Source: Ochotona curzoniae (Eukaryota > Chordata > Mammalia > Lagomorpha > Ochotonidae). Taken from it: a stretch of 64,000 bases of DNA. Made by a program: the position numbers and the translations under genes. The stretch is from positions 22,434,501 through 22,498,500 of the forward strand of contig NW_024467106.1 of assembly GCF_017591425.1 (NCBI RefSeq), written 5' to 3'. Under the pieces are notes generated by a model. It searched no databases. It saw nothing but the letters and a program-made list of their open reading frames with translations, and was not told the DNA's origin. Each line of letters starts with the position of its first letter. Position 1 is the stretch's first letter. Below are positions 43,440 to 55,500 of the stretch, one piece after another.

Positions 43440-44310
43440 ATTGGGGGTACATATTCAAATACGATGTAATACATGTGAAATAGGATATACACCAAATTCA
43501 TGGGATTTCAGGTTGCTCAAATGTGCCTCAAGAATGACCACATATGAGCATTATGAAGATTGTGGTGTATTTTTTGTTAGAATTTTAGCATAAAGGTCAT
43601 ATTGGGTCACATAGTCAAAAACACAGATATATCCTAAAGTAGCATTCAAGTGGGAGTAAATCAGCTTTCTCACAGATGTTCCAAGCAACATTAAATTCAC
43701 TTAATTTCCAACTATTCCTGGTGTTGATTGCCGAAGGCTATGAAATAAACACTAAACTGCCAGCAACTGTATGCTAAAGCAAGGTTTAAAGCTCCATGTT
43801 GGAAAGTATATGACCTTCCAATAATTATAGGTCACATGGAGCATAAGCCATCATTCCGTGGCTCAAGTAGCTGAAACTTGAGACTTCTAATGTTTTATCT
43901 TGATGTCGATGATTATACTTTTAAATTTAATTTTTCTTGAGAATATCAGGTTCATACGATGTGAACATGGGATGGATGCGACAGGATGTTGAAAGAGTGA
44001 TGGAGAAGCATATGTTAAGTTCTGCCCAGGAGTCAGGGATATTCTCTTACTAACTTTTAAGCGTCCTGGCATATTTTGTTCTTTTTGCTGATTTCAATTC
44101 CCCACCCCACATTGATATGATCTTGCCTATTTCTCTTCTCCTTCTTGCATTAAACATTGTTTTCCATGTTGCATTCTTGTAGGTATAAGGATTCCCCGCT
44201 TTCCATCTTTCTGTCTGTCTGTTTTCCCTCCCACCACTCCCCCCGGCCCCCATATCATTATGGCTTGAATTGTAGGTATAGACAAAGATAGAAAACCTAA
44301 TATCATATTG
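43440..44310. other. no recognisable feature
   Basis: A short C/T-rich run at 44190-44255 (TCTGTCTGTCTG, CCCCCCGGCCCCC). No gene evidence. Confidence 0.5.
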
Positions 44311-44384
44311 TCGGGTATATTTAATTGTTTCGATTGGAGTCCTCCTTTTATTCAAAAGAGGAGAAGCCTTCTGCGACATATCTT

Positions 44385-44610
44385 CACTTCCTGGTACACT
44401 AGTCTCCATTATATGGCCATTAAAAAGAATGGAAATCTATCATTTGCAACAAAATGGTCCCAACTTAGAGCCATTATGTCCAATAAAATAAGCCAATCCC
44501 TAAAGGACAAATATCATATGTTCTCTCTGATGTAGAGCAACATTCATGCAAAATATAAAGCAAATAGATGTGTAGGTGAACAAGTGAATACATACATGCT
44601 TTCTCCATTT
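44385..44610 (+). mobile_element. LINE-1 3' end fragment, copy 3 of the 18.8-25.8 kb type
   Basis: TGGCCATTAAAAAGAATGGA, TTTGCAACAAAATGGTCCCA, AATCCCTAAAGGACAAATAT and CAACATTCATGCAAAATATA align with both L1s above (20560-20700 and 25040-25165). It is interrupted at its right by a SINE. Confidence 0.88.
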
Positions 44611-44782
44611 TTTTTTAAAGATTTATTTATTTTTATTACAAAGTCAGATATACAGAGAGGAGGAGAGACAGATCTTCCATCTGATGAGAAGTGGAGCTGC
44701 CGGGATTAGAACCTGCACCCATATGGGATCCCGGGGCATTCAAGGCGAGGACTTTAGCCACTAGGCCACACTGTCAGGCCCT
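44611..44782 (-). mobile_element. internally deleted C-type SINE with 8-bp target-site duplication
   Basis: Both ends are well preserved (AAGATTTATTTATTTTTATT; GAGGACTTTAGCCACTAGGC) but about 140 bp of the centre is absent: TCTTCCATCTGATGAG joins directly to AAGTGGAGCTGCCGGG. CTTTCTCC lies on both sides (44599-44606 and 44783-44790). Confidence 0.93.
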
Positions 44783-44799
44783 CTTTCTCCCTTTTTAAG

Positions 44800-45885
44800 A
44801 AGACTTTGAGTTATAATTCTGCCAACCTGCAGATCAAACAGTGTGGATGTCTTCTTGTTTCAAAGGTTCTGTTTTGGTTTGACCACCTGGATGAAACATC
44901 TAAGACTACCTTATCATGGGGCAATATTTTGAAGCTACTAAAACTATAGTCCTATATGCTATAGTCCTTTGCATTTTATTCACAGTGAATCCTTGGTGAA
45001 AATTGCTCCACACACCTGCCTTATCTTGTGTTGGTCCCAGGAAATCAGGATGTAGGGGCTGGACACAGCTCAGTTAGGCCATAAGGCATTTTGTGTAATT
45101 AGGTGACAGAAGATGCGGGTGCAGATGTGTCAGAAGAAACAGATACAAAACAACTTTTCAAAAACATGATAAGAGGAGGTGAAGAGGGGGTACTCACCAG
45201 AACCCTTGGAGGTACTAGAAAGCTGTGTCATCTCAGAAGTTCCCTAGAAGATCATTTCCAATATGGTATGGGACGACACATAACAGTGGTTATGGGGGAC
45301 GGGAAATCAGTAGGTGAAGAAATAAGAGCAGTGTTCCTGGCATTCAGATCAAGGAAGTGATCCAGAAGTTCACATAAGTCTCAATGACAGAACACCGAAG
45401 AACTGAGAGAGAAGCATTCCATCAAATTCTAAGATTGGATCAAGAGGCAGCTGCACTCACAGATTTGTCACATAAGGAAATGTGACCAGAAACCAGGATT
45501 CCGGTTTTCAAGAGCAACTCCTTGTTCTAGATGGGACCTGTGACACTCAGCAGCCAGCAGGGTGAGGACCTGACCTGCCCAGCCGCTCCCCAGGGAAGAC
45601 AAGGATCTGGGAACAGCTAGTGGGTGGAAACGTTCCCTCTGCTTGCAAAGTGGGCAAAACACTTGTCATGGGAGCCAGGAGTCAACTCAGAGGAAAAGCC
45701 AGGAGATGGTAGGATGCCGTAAGAGCATGAATTTATAAATAGGAAAGTATCCAGAAATGAATAAAAATGGGCTATCATTAAGAAGAAGATGCAGTTTAAC
45801 CAATCACTTGGAAAATAGACTGATAGGATAAATTTCTTTAACTCCATAGGCACTTGAAGCCAGTTTGGTTAGTTTTATGCTATTA
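44800..45885. other. no recognisable gene
   Basis: A weak SINE-head-like phrase at 45055-45100 (GGGGCTGGACACAGCTCAGT). The 85-codon frame at 45103-45360 shows no family motif. Confidence 0.5.
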
Positions 45886-45887
45886 AC

Positions 45888-46028
45888 TTGGAAATTTTTT
45901 TTTAATGTTCTGGATACAAATTTTTTGTTGGCAGGGATATAAAATTTTTTCTCATGTGTAGTTTGTTGATTTTATTAACGGATGTTCTTGGTAAACAAAT
46001 TTTTAAATCTCATGAAATAAACTAATTA
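45888..46028 (-). mobile_element. ancient LINE-1, ORF2 3' part (left segment)
   Basis: Antisense old L1: CTGGATACAAATTTTTTGTT, GTGTAGTTTGTTGATTTTAT and AACGGATGTTCTTGGTAAAC match the region around 'GTTTGCAAATATTTTCTCCC...'. It continues beyond the younger insertion at 46.05-46.6 kb. Confidence 0.75.
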
Positions 46029-46049
46029 CTTTTTTTGTTTTGTTTTTAC

Positions 46050-46600
46050 TGGTTCGCTATTTATTTATTTATTTATTTTTATTAACATTGTATTATGTGA
46101 TACAGTTTTATAGGCACTGGGGATTCTCTCCACCCCTCCCACACCCCTCCCCCAATAGTGGATTCCTCCACCTTGCTGCATAACCTCAGTTCAAGTTCAG
46201 TTGAGATTCCTACATTGCAAGCATATACCTAGCATAAAGTCCAGCATCTTATTGTCCAGATAAGTTCAGTGGCCTCTTGGGGAGACCTTCTCTGGTCTGA
46301 AGATAGGGCTAACAGAGTAAAGATCCGGTCAGTTAAAAGCCCCAACAAAACATCAGCATCAATATACAACGTTATGGAATTAATTGACATAGTATTGAGT
46401 AAACAATATGTTAAAAATAATGCAAGTTCCATTCTTCAAAACATCTGGGTTGAGACAGTATCAATGACAGGTTCAAAAACACTCAAACAACTCAAAATCT
46501 GCATACCATATGAGAAAGCTTTGGTTCAACTAATTACTTCTTTAATGGCTTGTACTTTCTGTGTCCTAAGCTGTGAAATTTTTGGCTGATGGTTTTAATA
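46050..46600 (-). mobile_element. LINE-1-type 3' end, copy B, inserted in an ancient LINE-1
   Basis: ATTTATTTATTTATTTATTT tail, then CCACACCCCTCCCCCAATAG, TGGATTCCTCCACCTTGCTG, TCCAGCATCTTATTGTCCAG, CTCTTGGGGAGACCTTCTCT and AATTAATTGACATAGTATTG correspond one-to-one with copy A at 27.29 kb. The two diverge after ~46425. Confidence 0.78.
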
Positions 46601-47900
46601 TTTCTTCTTATTCCTTGTTATATTTCTTAAAGTTGTTTTATGTTTGTAGAATTTATGTTAAGATCTTTCCTTGCTTTCATTCTGTAATTTTTTGTTTCTT
46701 TCATTTAATATTTGTATTTTCTCATTCTTGGATGTTAGTACTTTTTTCCAGTTCAGTCTACACAGAGGTGCATCAACTCTATTGATCTTTTTCAAAGAAT
46801 CAACTTTTGAATTAGATTTCTCTGTCATTCAACTGTCTTCTTTTTCATAAATTTTTAGTTTTTTCTTTGTCACTTCACTCTTGTTGGGTCTAATATTCCA
46901 TTTCTTTGAACTTCTTAAATTGAAAGTTTAGGTCTTTGACTTCTTGTTTTCTAATACATTGATTTAAAAAAAAAATACATTTCCTTCAAAGTGATACTTT
47001 ATCTGCAAATTTTGATACAAGCTTTCCCCATAGCACTCAGTTCAATATACCTTTTGATTTCCCATATGATTTCTTTGATTTGGGTTCAAAATGTGTTCTG
47101 AAATGTGTTGCTTCACCAAATATTTTGAGATGTTGCAGATATGTGTTTGCTATTAATTCCCAATCTAAGTATGGTGCAACAAGGGATCATATTTATGTAG
47201 TTTCTATCCTTTAGATATTTTGAGAGTTATTTTATGATTCAGCATGTCATACATAGTATAAGTGAATATTCCATTTTTACCTTGAAAAAAGCATGTATTC
47301 CACAGTTGCTGGTTAAAGGGTTGTAAAACAAGTCAATGGGTTTAAGTGGCTCATACTATTTATGATATTAGGTCCTTATCAATTATTTTGTCTACTTTTT
47401 ATCAAATATAGTTACGGCGTAGCTAGAATCCGCTACCGTTAATTTATATGTATTTATTTTCCATTGAATTTTGTCAAGTGTGGCTTCATGTTTATAAAGC
47501 TTTGTTATTAATTTTTACTCATGATGAATCTTATTTCTTCCTGATTTCTTGACTTGGAAATTAGTATAAGATTTCTTTTTATTTTTGGTAATACACCTTG
47601 TTTCAAAATCTTCTTCTGTAGTGTTAATAGAGATATGTTAAATTCTGGGTATTTCTATAGTTCATTTTTTTCCATTGATTTCTTTTGAAAGTGTTTGTAT
47701 TTTTGTATTTAAAAATGTTTATATTACAAATGTCAGCTTAATTAAGTTTTTTAATCTATTCTGAGAATCTCTGACATTTAATTGTGATTGTAGAGCTCAC
47801 TTAAATTTAACATCATTATTCACACAATTGGTGTTGAATACATCACAGTGTTACTTATTTTACATACGTTATTTTTGTTTGTTTTGTTAATAACCTTTAC
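46601..47900 (-). mobile_element. ancient LINE-1 ORF2, antisense (middle segment)
   Basis: CTATTGATCTTTTTCAAAGA, ATCAACTTTTGAATTAGATT, TTTTGATTTCCCATATGATT, AAAGCATGTATTCCACAGTT, AATGGGTTTAAGTGGCTCAT and GTCAAGTGTGGCTTCATG follow antisense L1M ORF2 from middle towards endonuclease and its upstream edge. Multiple stops in every frame. Confidence 0.88.
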
Positions 47901-48205
47901 ATTAAAAAAACATTTATCTTGAAGGTACAGAAACAGGGAGGGAAAGAGAGATAGAGTTAGAGACAGGCAGACAAAGATGAGGATTCGTCCCTGATCCCTG
48001 CAACAGCCGGGGTTGGGCCAAGTCACGGTCAGGAGTCAGTAATTGACTGCCAAGTGGATGGCAGGGAACAAAGTACCTGAGTCGTGGCCTCCTTAGTAGG
48101 GAGCTGGAGTTGGAGTAAAACTGGAGCTCGAATGCCGGTCGTTACATGTTGGATGCAGGTCTCTCATGTGGTAACTTAACTGCTGCGCCAAACATCCGCG
48201 TCTGC
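47901..48205 (-). mobile_element. older C-type SINE inserted in the ancient LINE-1
   Basis: Tail AAAAAAACATTTATCTTGAA, GGGAAAGAGAGATAGAGTTA, CAACAGCCGGGGTTGGGCC, AGGGAGCTGGAGTTGGAG, TCGAATGCCGGTCGTTACAT and head CTTAACTGCTGCGCCAAACA. The B-box and A-box remnants are visible in antisense. Confidence 0.9.
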
Positions 48206-49360
48206 TTAGTTGGTTAAACCAAATTGCTCTCGAAAATTCTATTATAATCCATCTGCTTTTCATTTCATCCTATTTTAAATATTTTGTTGTACCATTTCAA
48301 GGACATATAAGAACCCTATAAGAAATATAATCACATGTCCACCTTTCCTCTTTTGTCATATTTTTATATCTACACATGTTTCAAGCCCTGTGATGCTTGA
48401 ATTTTTGCTGTATATGGCCTTTTAAAGCAATTAGGAGAAAAATAGTGTTTTCTACTTATCAATTGATCTATCATTCGCTGTGCTCTCCACCCCTGTCGTA
48501 AGTCTAGAATTCAGTTTGGTCTAGCTTCCCCTTAGTTTGGAGAATTTCTACTTCTTGCATGGCGTATCTACTGACAGTGTATTTGTCTAGCTCCCTCTTA
48601 TCTGAAACTGTTCTTATCTTTCATTTTTGAAGGCTAGCTTCAATATCTATATAATTCTAGATCAAGAGGTTGATTCTTTCTTTCAGAAATTTAAAGATAC
48701 AGTCCTATCCTTTTCTGTCACATATTATTTCTGATACAACATCAACAGTAAATTGCATCACTACCACCTGTGAAGTAACATGTACTTTAATTCTGGTTGT
48801 TTTAATGGCTTTCCTTTATCTCTTATTTTTCAGTATCTGACTATTTGTGCCTATAAGCATGGTTTTGATATCTGTTTGTTCTGCTGGGTGTTTATTAAGT
48901 ATCTTGGCTTCAGTACATAGTTTTATATGTTCGTCTGGTTTTTGAAATTTTGGGTGATTTGTTTTCAATTTATATCTTTGCCTATTTCTCTGTTGTATAT
49001 GTATAGAACTGTAATTAAAATGGATTACTTGATATTTCCCAACAAGGCAAACAGGTTTAATGTCTTTTTTCTCTTTTTCATTTTTCTTTCAGTTATTCAC
49101 TTTGGATATTTTTCTATTAATCTATATCAAAGTGCACCAATTTCTCCTTCTGTAGTACTCAATATGTTACTAAAACCATGTACTAAACTTATTCCTTAGA
49201 TTGTAATTGGAGTCTTCTTTTCTAGAATTTTTAAAATTAATTTTATTTAACTTTTATTTTTCTGAGATTTTCCTTCTGTTTATTCCTTATGCTCATCTAC
49301 TTTATAGCTTCAAAACCTTTATTTTAACTATTTTAAGATACCTGTTTGTTGGTTTTAAAG
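48206..49360 (-). mobile_element. ancient LINE-1, 5' segment (antisense)
   Basis: TTTCATTTTTGAAGGCTAGC, ATATAATTCTAGATCAAGAG, CTTTCAGAAATTTAAAGATA, CTGTTCTTATCTTTCATT, TTCTGCTGGGTGTTTATTAA, GGTTTTTGAAATTTTGGGTG and AGAACTGTAATTAAAATGGA follow a common antisense L1M 5' segment in order. Approximate; strongly diverged. Confidence 0.7.
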
Positions 49361-49361
49361 G

Positions 49362-49608
49362 GCTTTTTTTTTTTAAGTTGGAAAAGCAGATTTGCAGAGA
49401 GAAGGAAAAAGATCTTCCATCCACTGTTTCACTCCCCAACAACCACAACAGCCAGAGCTGACTCAATCCGAAGGCAGCAGCCAGAAGCTTTGGGCCATCC
49501 TCCATGGCTTCTCCAGGTTACAGGCAAGGAGCTGGATGGGAGGTGGAGCACCCATATGGAATGCTGGTGTTTGGCGATGGAGGATTAGCCAATTGCACCA
49601 TCCTGGCC
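49362..49608 (-). mobile_element. C-type SINE, internally shortened
   Basis: TTTTTTTTTTAAGTTGGAAA tail, AAAGATCTTCCATCCACTGT, CAACAGCCAGAGCTGACTCA, AGAAGCTTTGGGCCATCCTC, CACCCATATGGAATGCTGGT and TTGCACCATCCTGGCC. About 50 bp around the GGGTCTCCCA block is missing. Confidence 0.9.
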
Positions 49609-49802
49609 ACGCTGGTCTTTATTTGTTCAATGAAATAGCCATAGTGTCTGTTTTCTGCTTCAGTTTTCTCTTTGTTTCCTCTCATAATTTGCTTCTCTTC
49701 CTCATCCTGGACATCTCTAAGCAAATTTTAATTATTTGGATTTCATGGTTGCTATATTGTTGAGGTTCAGTTTTGTTGTCTTTTCTAAAGCCTCTTTTAG
49801 CC

Positions 49803-49844
49803 TGTGTGTGTGGTGTGGGTGTCTGTGTCTGTGTGTGCGTGTTT
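49803..49844. repeat. impure (GT)n stretch
   Basis: TGTGTGTGTGGTGTGGGTGT continuing as CTGTGTCTGTGTGTGCGTGT. Interrupted, so likely stable. Confidence 0.9.
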
Positions 49845-49849
49845 CTAAA

Positions 49850-52800
49850 AGTCAGCATATTTGCAAGCTGATCAACTTGATCATGCTAAGACTTTGTTTT
49901 TAGTTTAGACGTAGAAGGCCTTAAAGTAGTTTTCATTCTGATTTAGGCTCTGGGCTTATACTCATGGCAGAAGTGTTCACGATGGACAATTTACTCAGGT
50001 TGGTTCGAAACCTGTGTCTGCCAGCATTATGTGACTTCTGATCTTTTCACAACTCCTGTACCTGTTGCTTTCTAGTCCTTATAAATCCAACCTCACTAAC
50101 CTACAGGTTATTATTTGATCAAGGAATTCCAGAATTGATGCAAATTTCTTCAAGTCCTTCTAAGCACTTCTGTGTTATTTCTAATACTTCACCTTGCAAA
50201 TTCTAGCTGTCATAGTGACTCTGAATTCTGATCTGTTTCCTTCATCTGGTGAGAATATGACTTTCAGCTTGGGCTCCACTTCCGCGTGCCAATGTTTGAC
50301 TATATTCCTCTGTAAGCATTTGTTATGAATACAGGGCTCATCTTACATGGTTCTTGGTCTTAAAACCAGAGTGCTGTACTATCTGTTGTCCAATGCTTGG
50401 GAACATAGATAGCGTTTTCATCTAGCTTTCCATTTGTGTATTACTTGCAGTGGGGAGTTAGAAGGACTAATGAATTATTCAAAGCTGAATTCCATGACTA
50501 GTGTAAATGGTTATTGGAGATTATTAACAAACATGCCATAGAGTAAAGAGTGAGCAGTGACACACACAAACGTGTGCACACATGCATAAACACACGTAAT
50601 TTTGCTTTCTTCAACTCCTTCTTCACCTTACAGTCAACCATGTTTCAAAGAAAATTCCAGAGCCAACAAATCAATATTTAGATTGAATGCTATTTGGGGC
50701 AGCTTGGTCGAATCTTGTGCTGTCTCAGTTTATCCTTCACAGCACAGCGTATGAATCATCCCTGTGTGGAGTGTATCCATGCTGGGTGTACTACTGGCCA
50801 ATTAGTCACTAAGTAGCTATACTGGTTAACAGACTAATTGTCAAGAAGTAACGGTGCTTGCATTCAAGTAACCCATATTTTACTTAATAATATACCCTAA
50901 GTAAAGTAAGTAATAATGCTGGACATTTGAATGTGTCAACTGAAAGCCATAAAGTATCTCCTTTAAATGAAAATGTGAAAATTGTCATCTTAATATGGAA
51001 AAGAAAAAAGTTTGTTGACATTGTCAAGATATAAAGTAAGGTATTATTTTAAATTTATTTCTATAAATTAAATTTTATCGCTTGATTGTATTTGGACAAA
51101 AACATAATGTGTGCAGTATTTAGCATGATTTGTTGTGTCAGACATCTACTGGGAACTTGGAAATATGTCTGTGTCTTATGGACAAGCTAGACTACTGGAT
51201 GTGTGGACCACTACACACATACATTCAGTGCTTTGCACTTCCCTCCGTCTTCTCTCAGCTGCTCCATGGGGCTCTATTCTTCACTAAATTTGAGCCCATT
51301 TATAGAAGCTTTAAACTTTCCAGTTTGGGAGAATTTGTTGTTGATACCTCCATGCCCATGAGCAAATGTCTGGATCCCTGGTGGCTTTGCACTTAGCCCT
51401 TCTTAGACTCTGAGCTCATTTCTTGCTGTTTCATACCCTCAGTGGAGCCCCCAAACCATTCACAGCCTCCAGTAATCTACTAGTGATGTTATGGGAATAT
51501 CATACTCTATAACCCACTCTCCTGTCTTGCGTGTAGCAGTCTGCAGCCATGCTTTGTATTCTTTTCTTTCAGAAGAGCAGCTTGAAAGCAAGCACGCCAG
51601 CGAGCAAGCCAGCAAGCAAGCAGCTCCACCTTCCCTGCAGTCTATTATTGCCCACCAGAAATACTGATTATAATTCTTCCGTTTCTTCTATGCTACTTAC
51701 CTCAAAGCATCAACATAATGTTTTAAATGCATAAACACACCTATTTCTTAGTTCATCATAAAATCATAGCATTAAAAAATCAAATCTGTTATAAAATCGT
51801 AGTAGAACCATGTTCTCTTTATTAGTATAGCCCTAAAATATGAATAGTATCGGATACATAGTAGGTTTCTAAACCAGTGCTTGGAATAAAAGAAATGAAT
51901 TTGTGCATGGGTAAAATTAAAATTCAGCATCTCTATTATTTTTTCATAATAATATCCCTAACCTCAAGACTGTAGACTCCAAAGGCCAAGTCACATGTTT
52001 TCCATGCTGTCCAACCCTCCACTCTGTCTCCCAGTTGCAGATCTGAATTGTATTATTTCTCAAAGGCCATTAAGAAGCCTTCAGAGAAAGCAGATGAAAT
52101 TACCTCCAGTGCTGGGTTACAATAATGTCCTTTTGTTCTCAGATAGTCTCCAGTTGACAGCTATCAAGGTTGTTCTAATTTGTGTCAAACGGGCCATCTA
52201 CAGGGAACATTTTGGAATGGGGAAGGTTCAGGAGATAGAAAAAAAGTAATGAATATAAAGTGTAAATGCCATAGTAAAGTAATAGAGACATATAATAACA
52301 GCAAGGAAAATTTGACCTTCTGGTCAGAAACTCGATCGTGAGCCAATTGGAGAACTTCAGAAAATTGGATCAGCCTCAATAGTCACAGAGTAAACATGGG
52401 AAGCACAATCCAGTCTTATTAAACATAATGCACACTTAATGCATAATTTTATTGCAACCAATTTCATGCTACTGCTTTAAATGAAGCTGGGTTTACTTCC
52501 ATTGCACCAGTCCACTACCGTTAGTGCCTCTTAAGAGAACGGTAAGGCCAGTAAACTGTCACTGGGCTGATCGCTTCCTCAGCCCATACTTTCTGCTTCA
52601 TAAATTCACCCTGCTCCCACAGCTTGTACTGAGATCTTGTCTCCATTCAGAACATGGCTTTTGAAACACTACACTGTTTTGGCAAGTTGTTTACATATGG
52701 GAATGTTACAGCATTCCCATTTCATGCCAGCACGTAAAGTGGCAAACCTTCATCTGGGTGGAATGTTTATCTGAATTCCAGGTCCAAGAGCTCGTTTCCT

Positions 52801-53100
52801 ATTATTTGCAAATTCAGTCTGGGGCAAGGGCAGCATGTGTATTGTGATGGGAAATGTGACTCTGAACCTGCAAGAGAGAACAGCACACGCACTGTGACCT
52901 TTTTTTATATCTTGACGATTGTTTTATCGTCGCAATGATAATTTGGAAAATACACCTACGAATCGCTAGGGTATGTTCTTTTGGAGGCTTATCTTTATAC
53001 ATTTAAATATAAATGGAGTAAGACAAGACACTGGATGATGATTATAAAATCTGAACCATGGGCGAAATTTTTTAGCTAAACGTTGAGAATTAATGATGAT
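49850..53100. other. no recognisable gene
   Basis: Long unassigned stretch. It contains an impure AGCA-type repeat at 51587-51623, an L2-like end near 51840-51895 (GGATACATAGTAGGTTTCTA), and a TGATAATAATATA-type AT-rich zone near 50880. Open frames of up to 88 codons at 51130-51396 have no recognised domain. Confidence 0.55.
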
Positions 53101-53104
53101 ACAA

Positions 53105-53390
53105 ACATCCCGCATCACACTGACAGTGTTCGGTCCTCAGTTCCACCTCCTGACTCCAGTTTCCTCCAGTGCAGATCATGGGAAGCACTGTGGGTGGGTC
53201 AAGTATTTGGGTTTTTGCTACGATGTTGGAGACCTGAATTAACTTGATGGCATCTGGTCTCACCTAGGATCATTCTGAGCCACTTGGTACTTTGTCAAGT
53301 CAATCAATGGGTAGGAAACCTCATCCATCCTCTATCTTTTGGCCTCTTTCTCTCCACATCTCTAAAGAATGAATTTTAAAAATTTAAGTC
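53105..53390 (+). mobile_element. older C-type SINE, head degraded
   Basis: TTCCACCTCCTGACTCCAGT, GCACTGTGGGTGGGTCAAGT, TTGGGTTTTTGCTACGATGT, CATTCTGAGCCACTTGGTAC and CTCTTTCTCTCCACATCTCT follow the SINE body and 3' end. Confidence 0.75.
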
Positions 53391-53394
53391 TGGA

Positions 53395-54150
53395 ACTTCA
53401 TGGCTGATCCTGCAGTCTGTTTTGCTATTCTATGTGTGAGTGAGATGTGACCCTCTCACTCTCCAAGCTTTCATTTCCTCCTAGGTAAAACATGGCTTGT
53501 TGTCATCTAGTGAGCAACAGATGAGGCGAGGCTGAAAAACCAGTTTGCAAACCTGAAAGTGGTTTTGTACATCATTGTTAATTAAAACATTAGAGGTCGT
53601 CAGTTATGACCAAATCCAACCGTCAAAAATGTATCAAATATATTTAAATTCTTCCCTAGCATTCTGAATCCTCCTCTCCAAGATTGAAATCTCAATAAAA
53701 TTTTCATATTGAAGCACAACTTCTCATTTCTGTCTGCTTGGAGGATGAGAAAGCACACTGTTCCAACTCTATGAAGGCATCAGTAGCAGAAGGTCTTCAC
53801 AGAGCTCTAGGGCTCTTTAAATCCTGTACAAAGCCTTGCTTTCCCCTTGAACAACTCACTTCCCTCAGGACTCCCTTGAAAGTGCCTGCTCTGCAGGAGC
53901 CATGAAGAGCGGTGGCACCGGGGTTGGTGGCAGTCTCATAGGGGTGTTCTTGAGGCGACCACAGGAGATCCAGAAAAGAATTTTACTGATGTGTTTTCTG
54001 AATTCTGGATTCATCTGTATTTCAAAGAAATTCTATAGAGAACAGTAAGCGCTTCCTGAAAGTGAAGTGTTAAGCCTTAGCTGGAATTGTCTACAATTTC
54101 CAAACTTGCCTACTGTTCTAGAGGGAACAGTGTTGTCCCATAGCATTAGC
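53395..54150. other. no recognisable feature
   Basis: No repeat, RNA gene or convincing open frame is seen. Confidence 0.55.
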
Positions 54151-54156
54151 ACTAGG

Positions 54157-54289
54157 TGCTCTTCAAACATTTCATAAAAAACACGTATTATGAAAAAAAA
54201 ACTATCAATGGATATCAAAAATCTTTTTTTTACTCCCCAAATAAACCGTCTTTTAATTTTAATGTTTTTTTGTAAACTTCTTGAAAGTT
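54157..54289. mobile_element. palindromic mariner-like MITE remnant, copy 3 of 3
   Basis: CTTCAAACATTTCATAAAAA at the left and TTTTTTGTAAACTTCTTGAA at the right are clear terminal inverted repeats. The interior TATTATGAAAAAAAAACTAT and AATGGATATCAAAAATC match copies 1 and 2. Confidence 0.72.
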
Positions 54290-54417
54290 GATCATCATCA
54301 AAACCGTTACAAAATAGGGTGGGGTTGGAGGCAATTTCAGTGGGAAAGCTGGGCCTACTTTAGGGAAGGACAGACTGGGAATAAGCTGCCAAACCCTTCT
54401 GTCTCCTGTCGGAGCAA

Positions 54418-54441
54418 TATTTTTTATTATTATTATTATTC
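54418..54441. repeat. short (ATT)n run
   Basis: TTTTTTATTATTATTATTAT, about six ATT units. A 15-base T run follows at 54490. Confidence 0.9.
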
Positions 54442-54649
54442 CTGTATGTGTAGCCTTTTCAGTTCTAAGTATCAACAAGATAATGTTGACTTTTTTTTTT
54501 TTTATCAGCAAACATCAGCTGAGCTCAGGATGCTGGTTCACGCCCTGTGCTGGGCACCAGGAGACAGGGGATTCTACACTAAGAAATTCATATTCTATTG
54601 GGAAGAGAATCTCAATGTGGAAGTAACATACCTAAAGATAGAGAATACA

Positions 54650-55190
54650 GTATATAGGAGCAGGTGACTTTCAAATTTAGAGAAGTTCAGAGGAGGCAGG
54701 TCACTTATTGCACTCTTTTTCTTACTTTATTACGAGGGTGATAATCCAGACTTAAACCGTAATTGAAAATTCGTGTCAAGTATATGCACAATCCTGAGAC
54801 ATAGAGCTTACATCCAACTGTACAGCTTATGTGGTTCAAAAACCCTAGGTCAGCAGAGAGAGTAAAGCCAAGTATCGCTTAAGATACTCGTGCTCCCTGG
54901 TGATGGGTTGAATGAATCTGTGAAGCCTGGAGCTTCAGTGAATTTCGTCTTTGCTGGCAAGGTGGTCTGCTTTCCTCCTGGTCATGTCTGCGATTCTAAA
55001 GTCATCATACTGTTCAGTTTGCTACTACTTCGCCCCCTCTTCTCTTTTCCCATCTGTTCTTTCTGTCTGCTGCTTCTATTTTTTTTCTCCTGCCCTCTTC
55101 TCTCCGTTTTCTGCTGCTCTCCATCTTCTCCCCGACCATCTACTATAACTTTCTTTTCTTAATGTTCATTTCTACATTTTTAAAAAAATT
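54650..55190. other. no recognisable gene; pyrimidine-rich end
   Basis: 55020-55165 is rich in CTTCT/TTTTCTCC runs. The 90-codon frame there (54890-55162) mostly encodes Phe, Leu, Ser and Pro because of that bias. Confidence 0.55.
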
Positions 55191-55194
55191 TATT

Positions 55195-55500
55195 TGGTCC
55201 AGTGCAGTGGCCTAGTCGTTAAATCCTCACCTTGTAAGCCCCGGGATCTTATGTGGACGTTGGTTTTTGTCCTCGCTGTTCCACTTTCTATCCAGCTCCC
55301 TGCTTAGAGTCTGTGGAGCAAAACAGCAGAGGATTGTCCAAAGCCTTGGGACCCTGCACCCCTGTGGGAGAACTGGAGGAGGCTCCCTGCTCCTGGCTAC
55401 AAATCAGCTCAGCTCAGCTCTAGCCATTGAAGGCACTTGGGGAGTGAACCAGCAGATGCAAGATCCTTTCGCTCTGTATCTCCTTCCCTCTAAGTCTTTT
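55195..55500 (+). mobile_element. lagomorph C-type SINE (left arm of inverted pair)
   Basis: GCAGTGGCCTAGTCGTTAAA head, CCCCGGGATCTTATGTGGAC, CTATCCAGCTCCCTGCTTAG, CCAAAGCCTTGGGACCCTGC, CACTTGGGGAGTGAACCAGC and TCGCTCTGTATCTCCTTCCC. Full length with a short tail. Confidence 0.95.

Noticed and set aside
51587..51623. AGCA-rich repeat as a coding Ser/Lys/Ala tract
   Set aside because: Short impure tandem repeat; the 61-codon frame over it has no other support.
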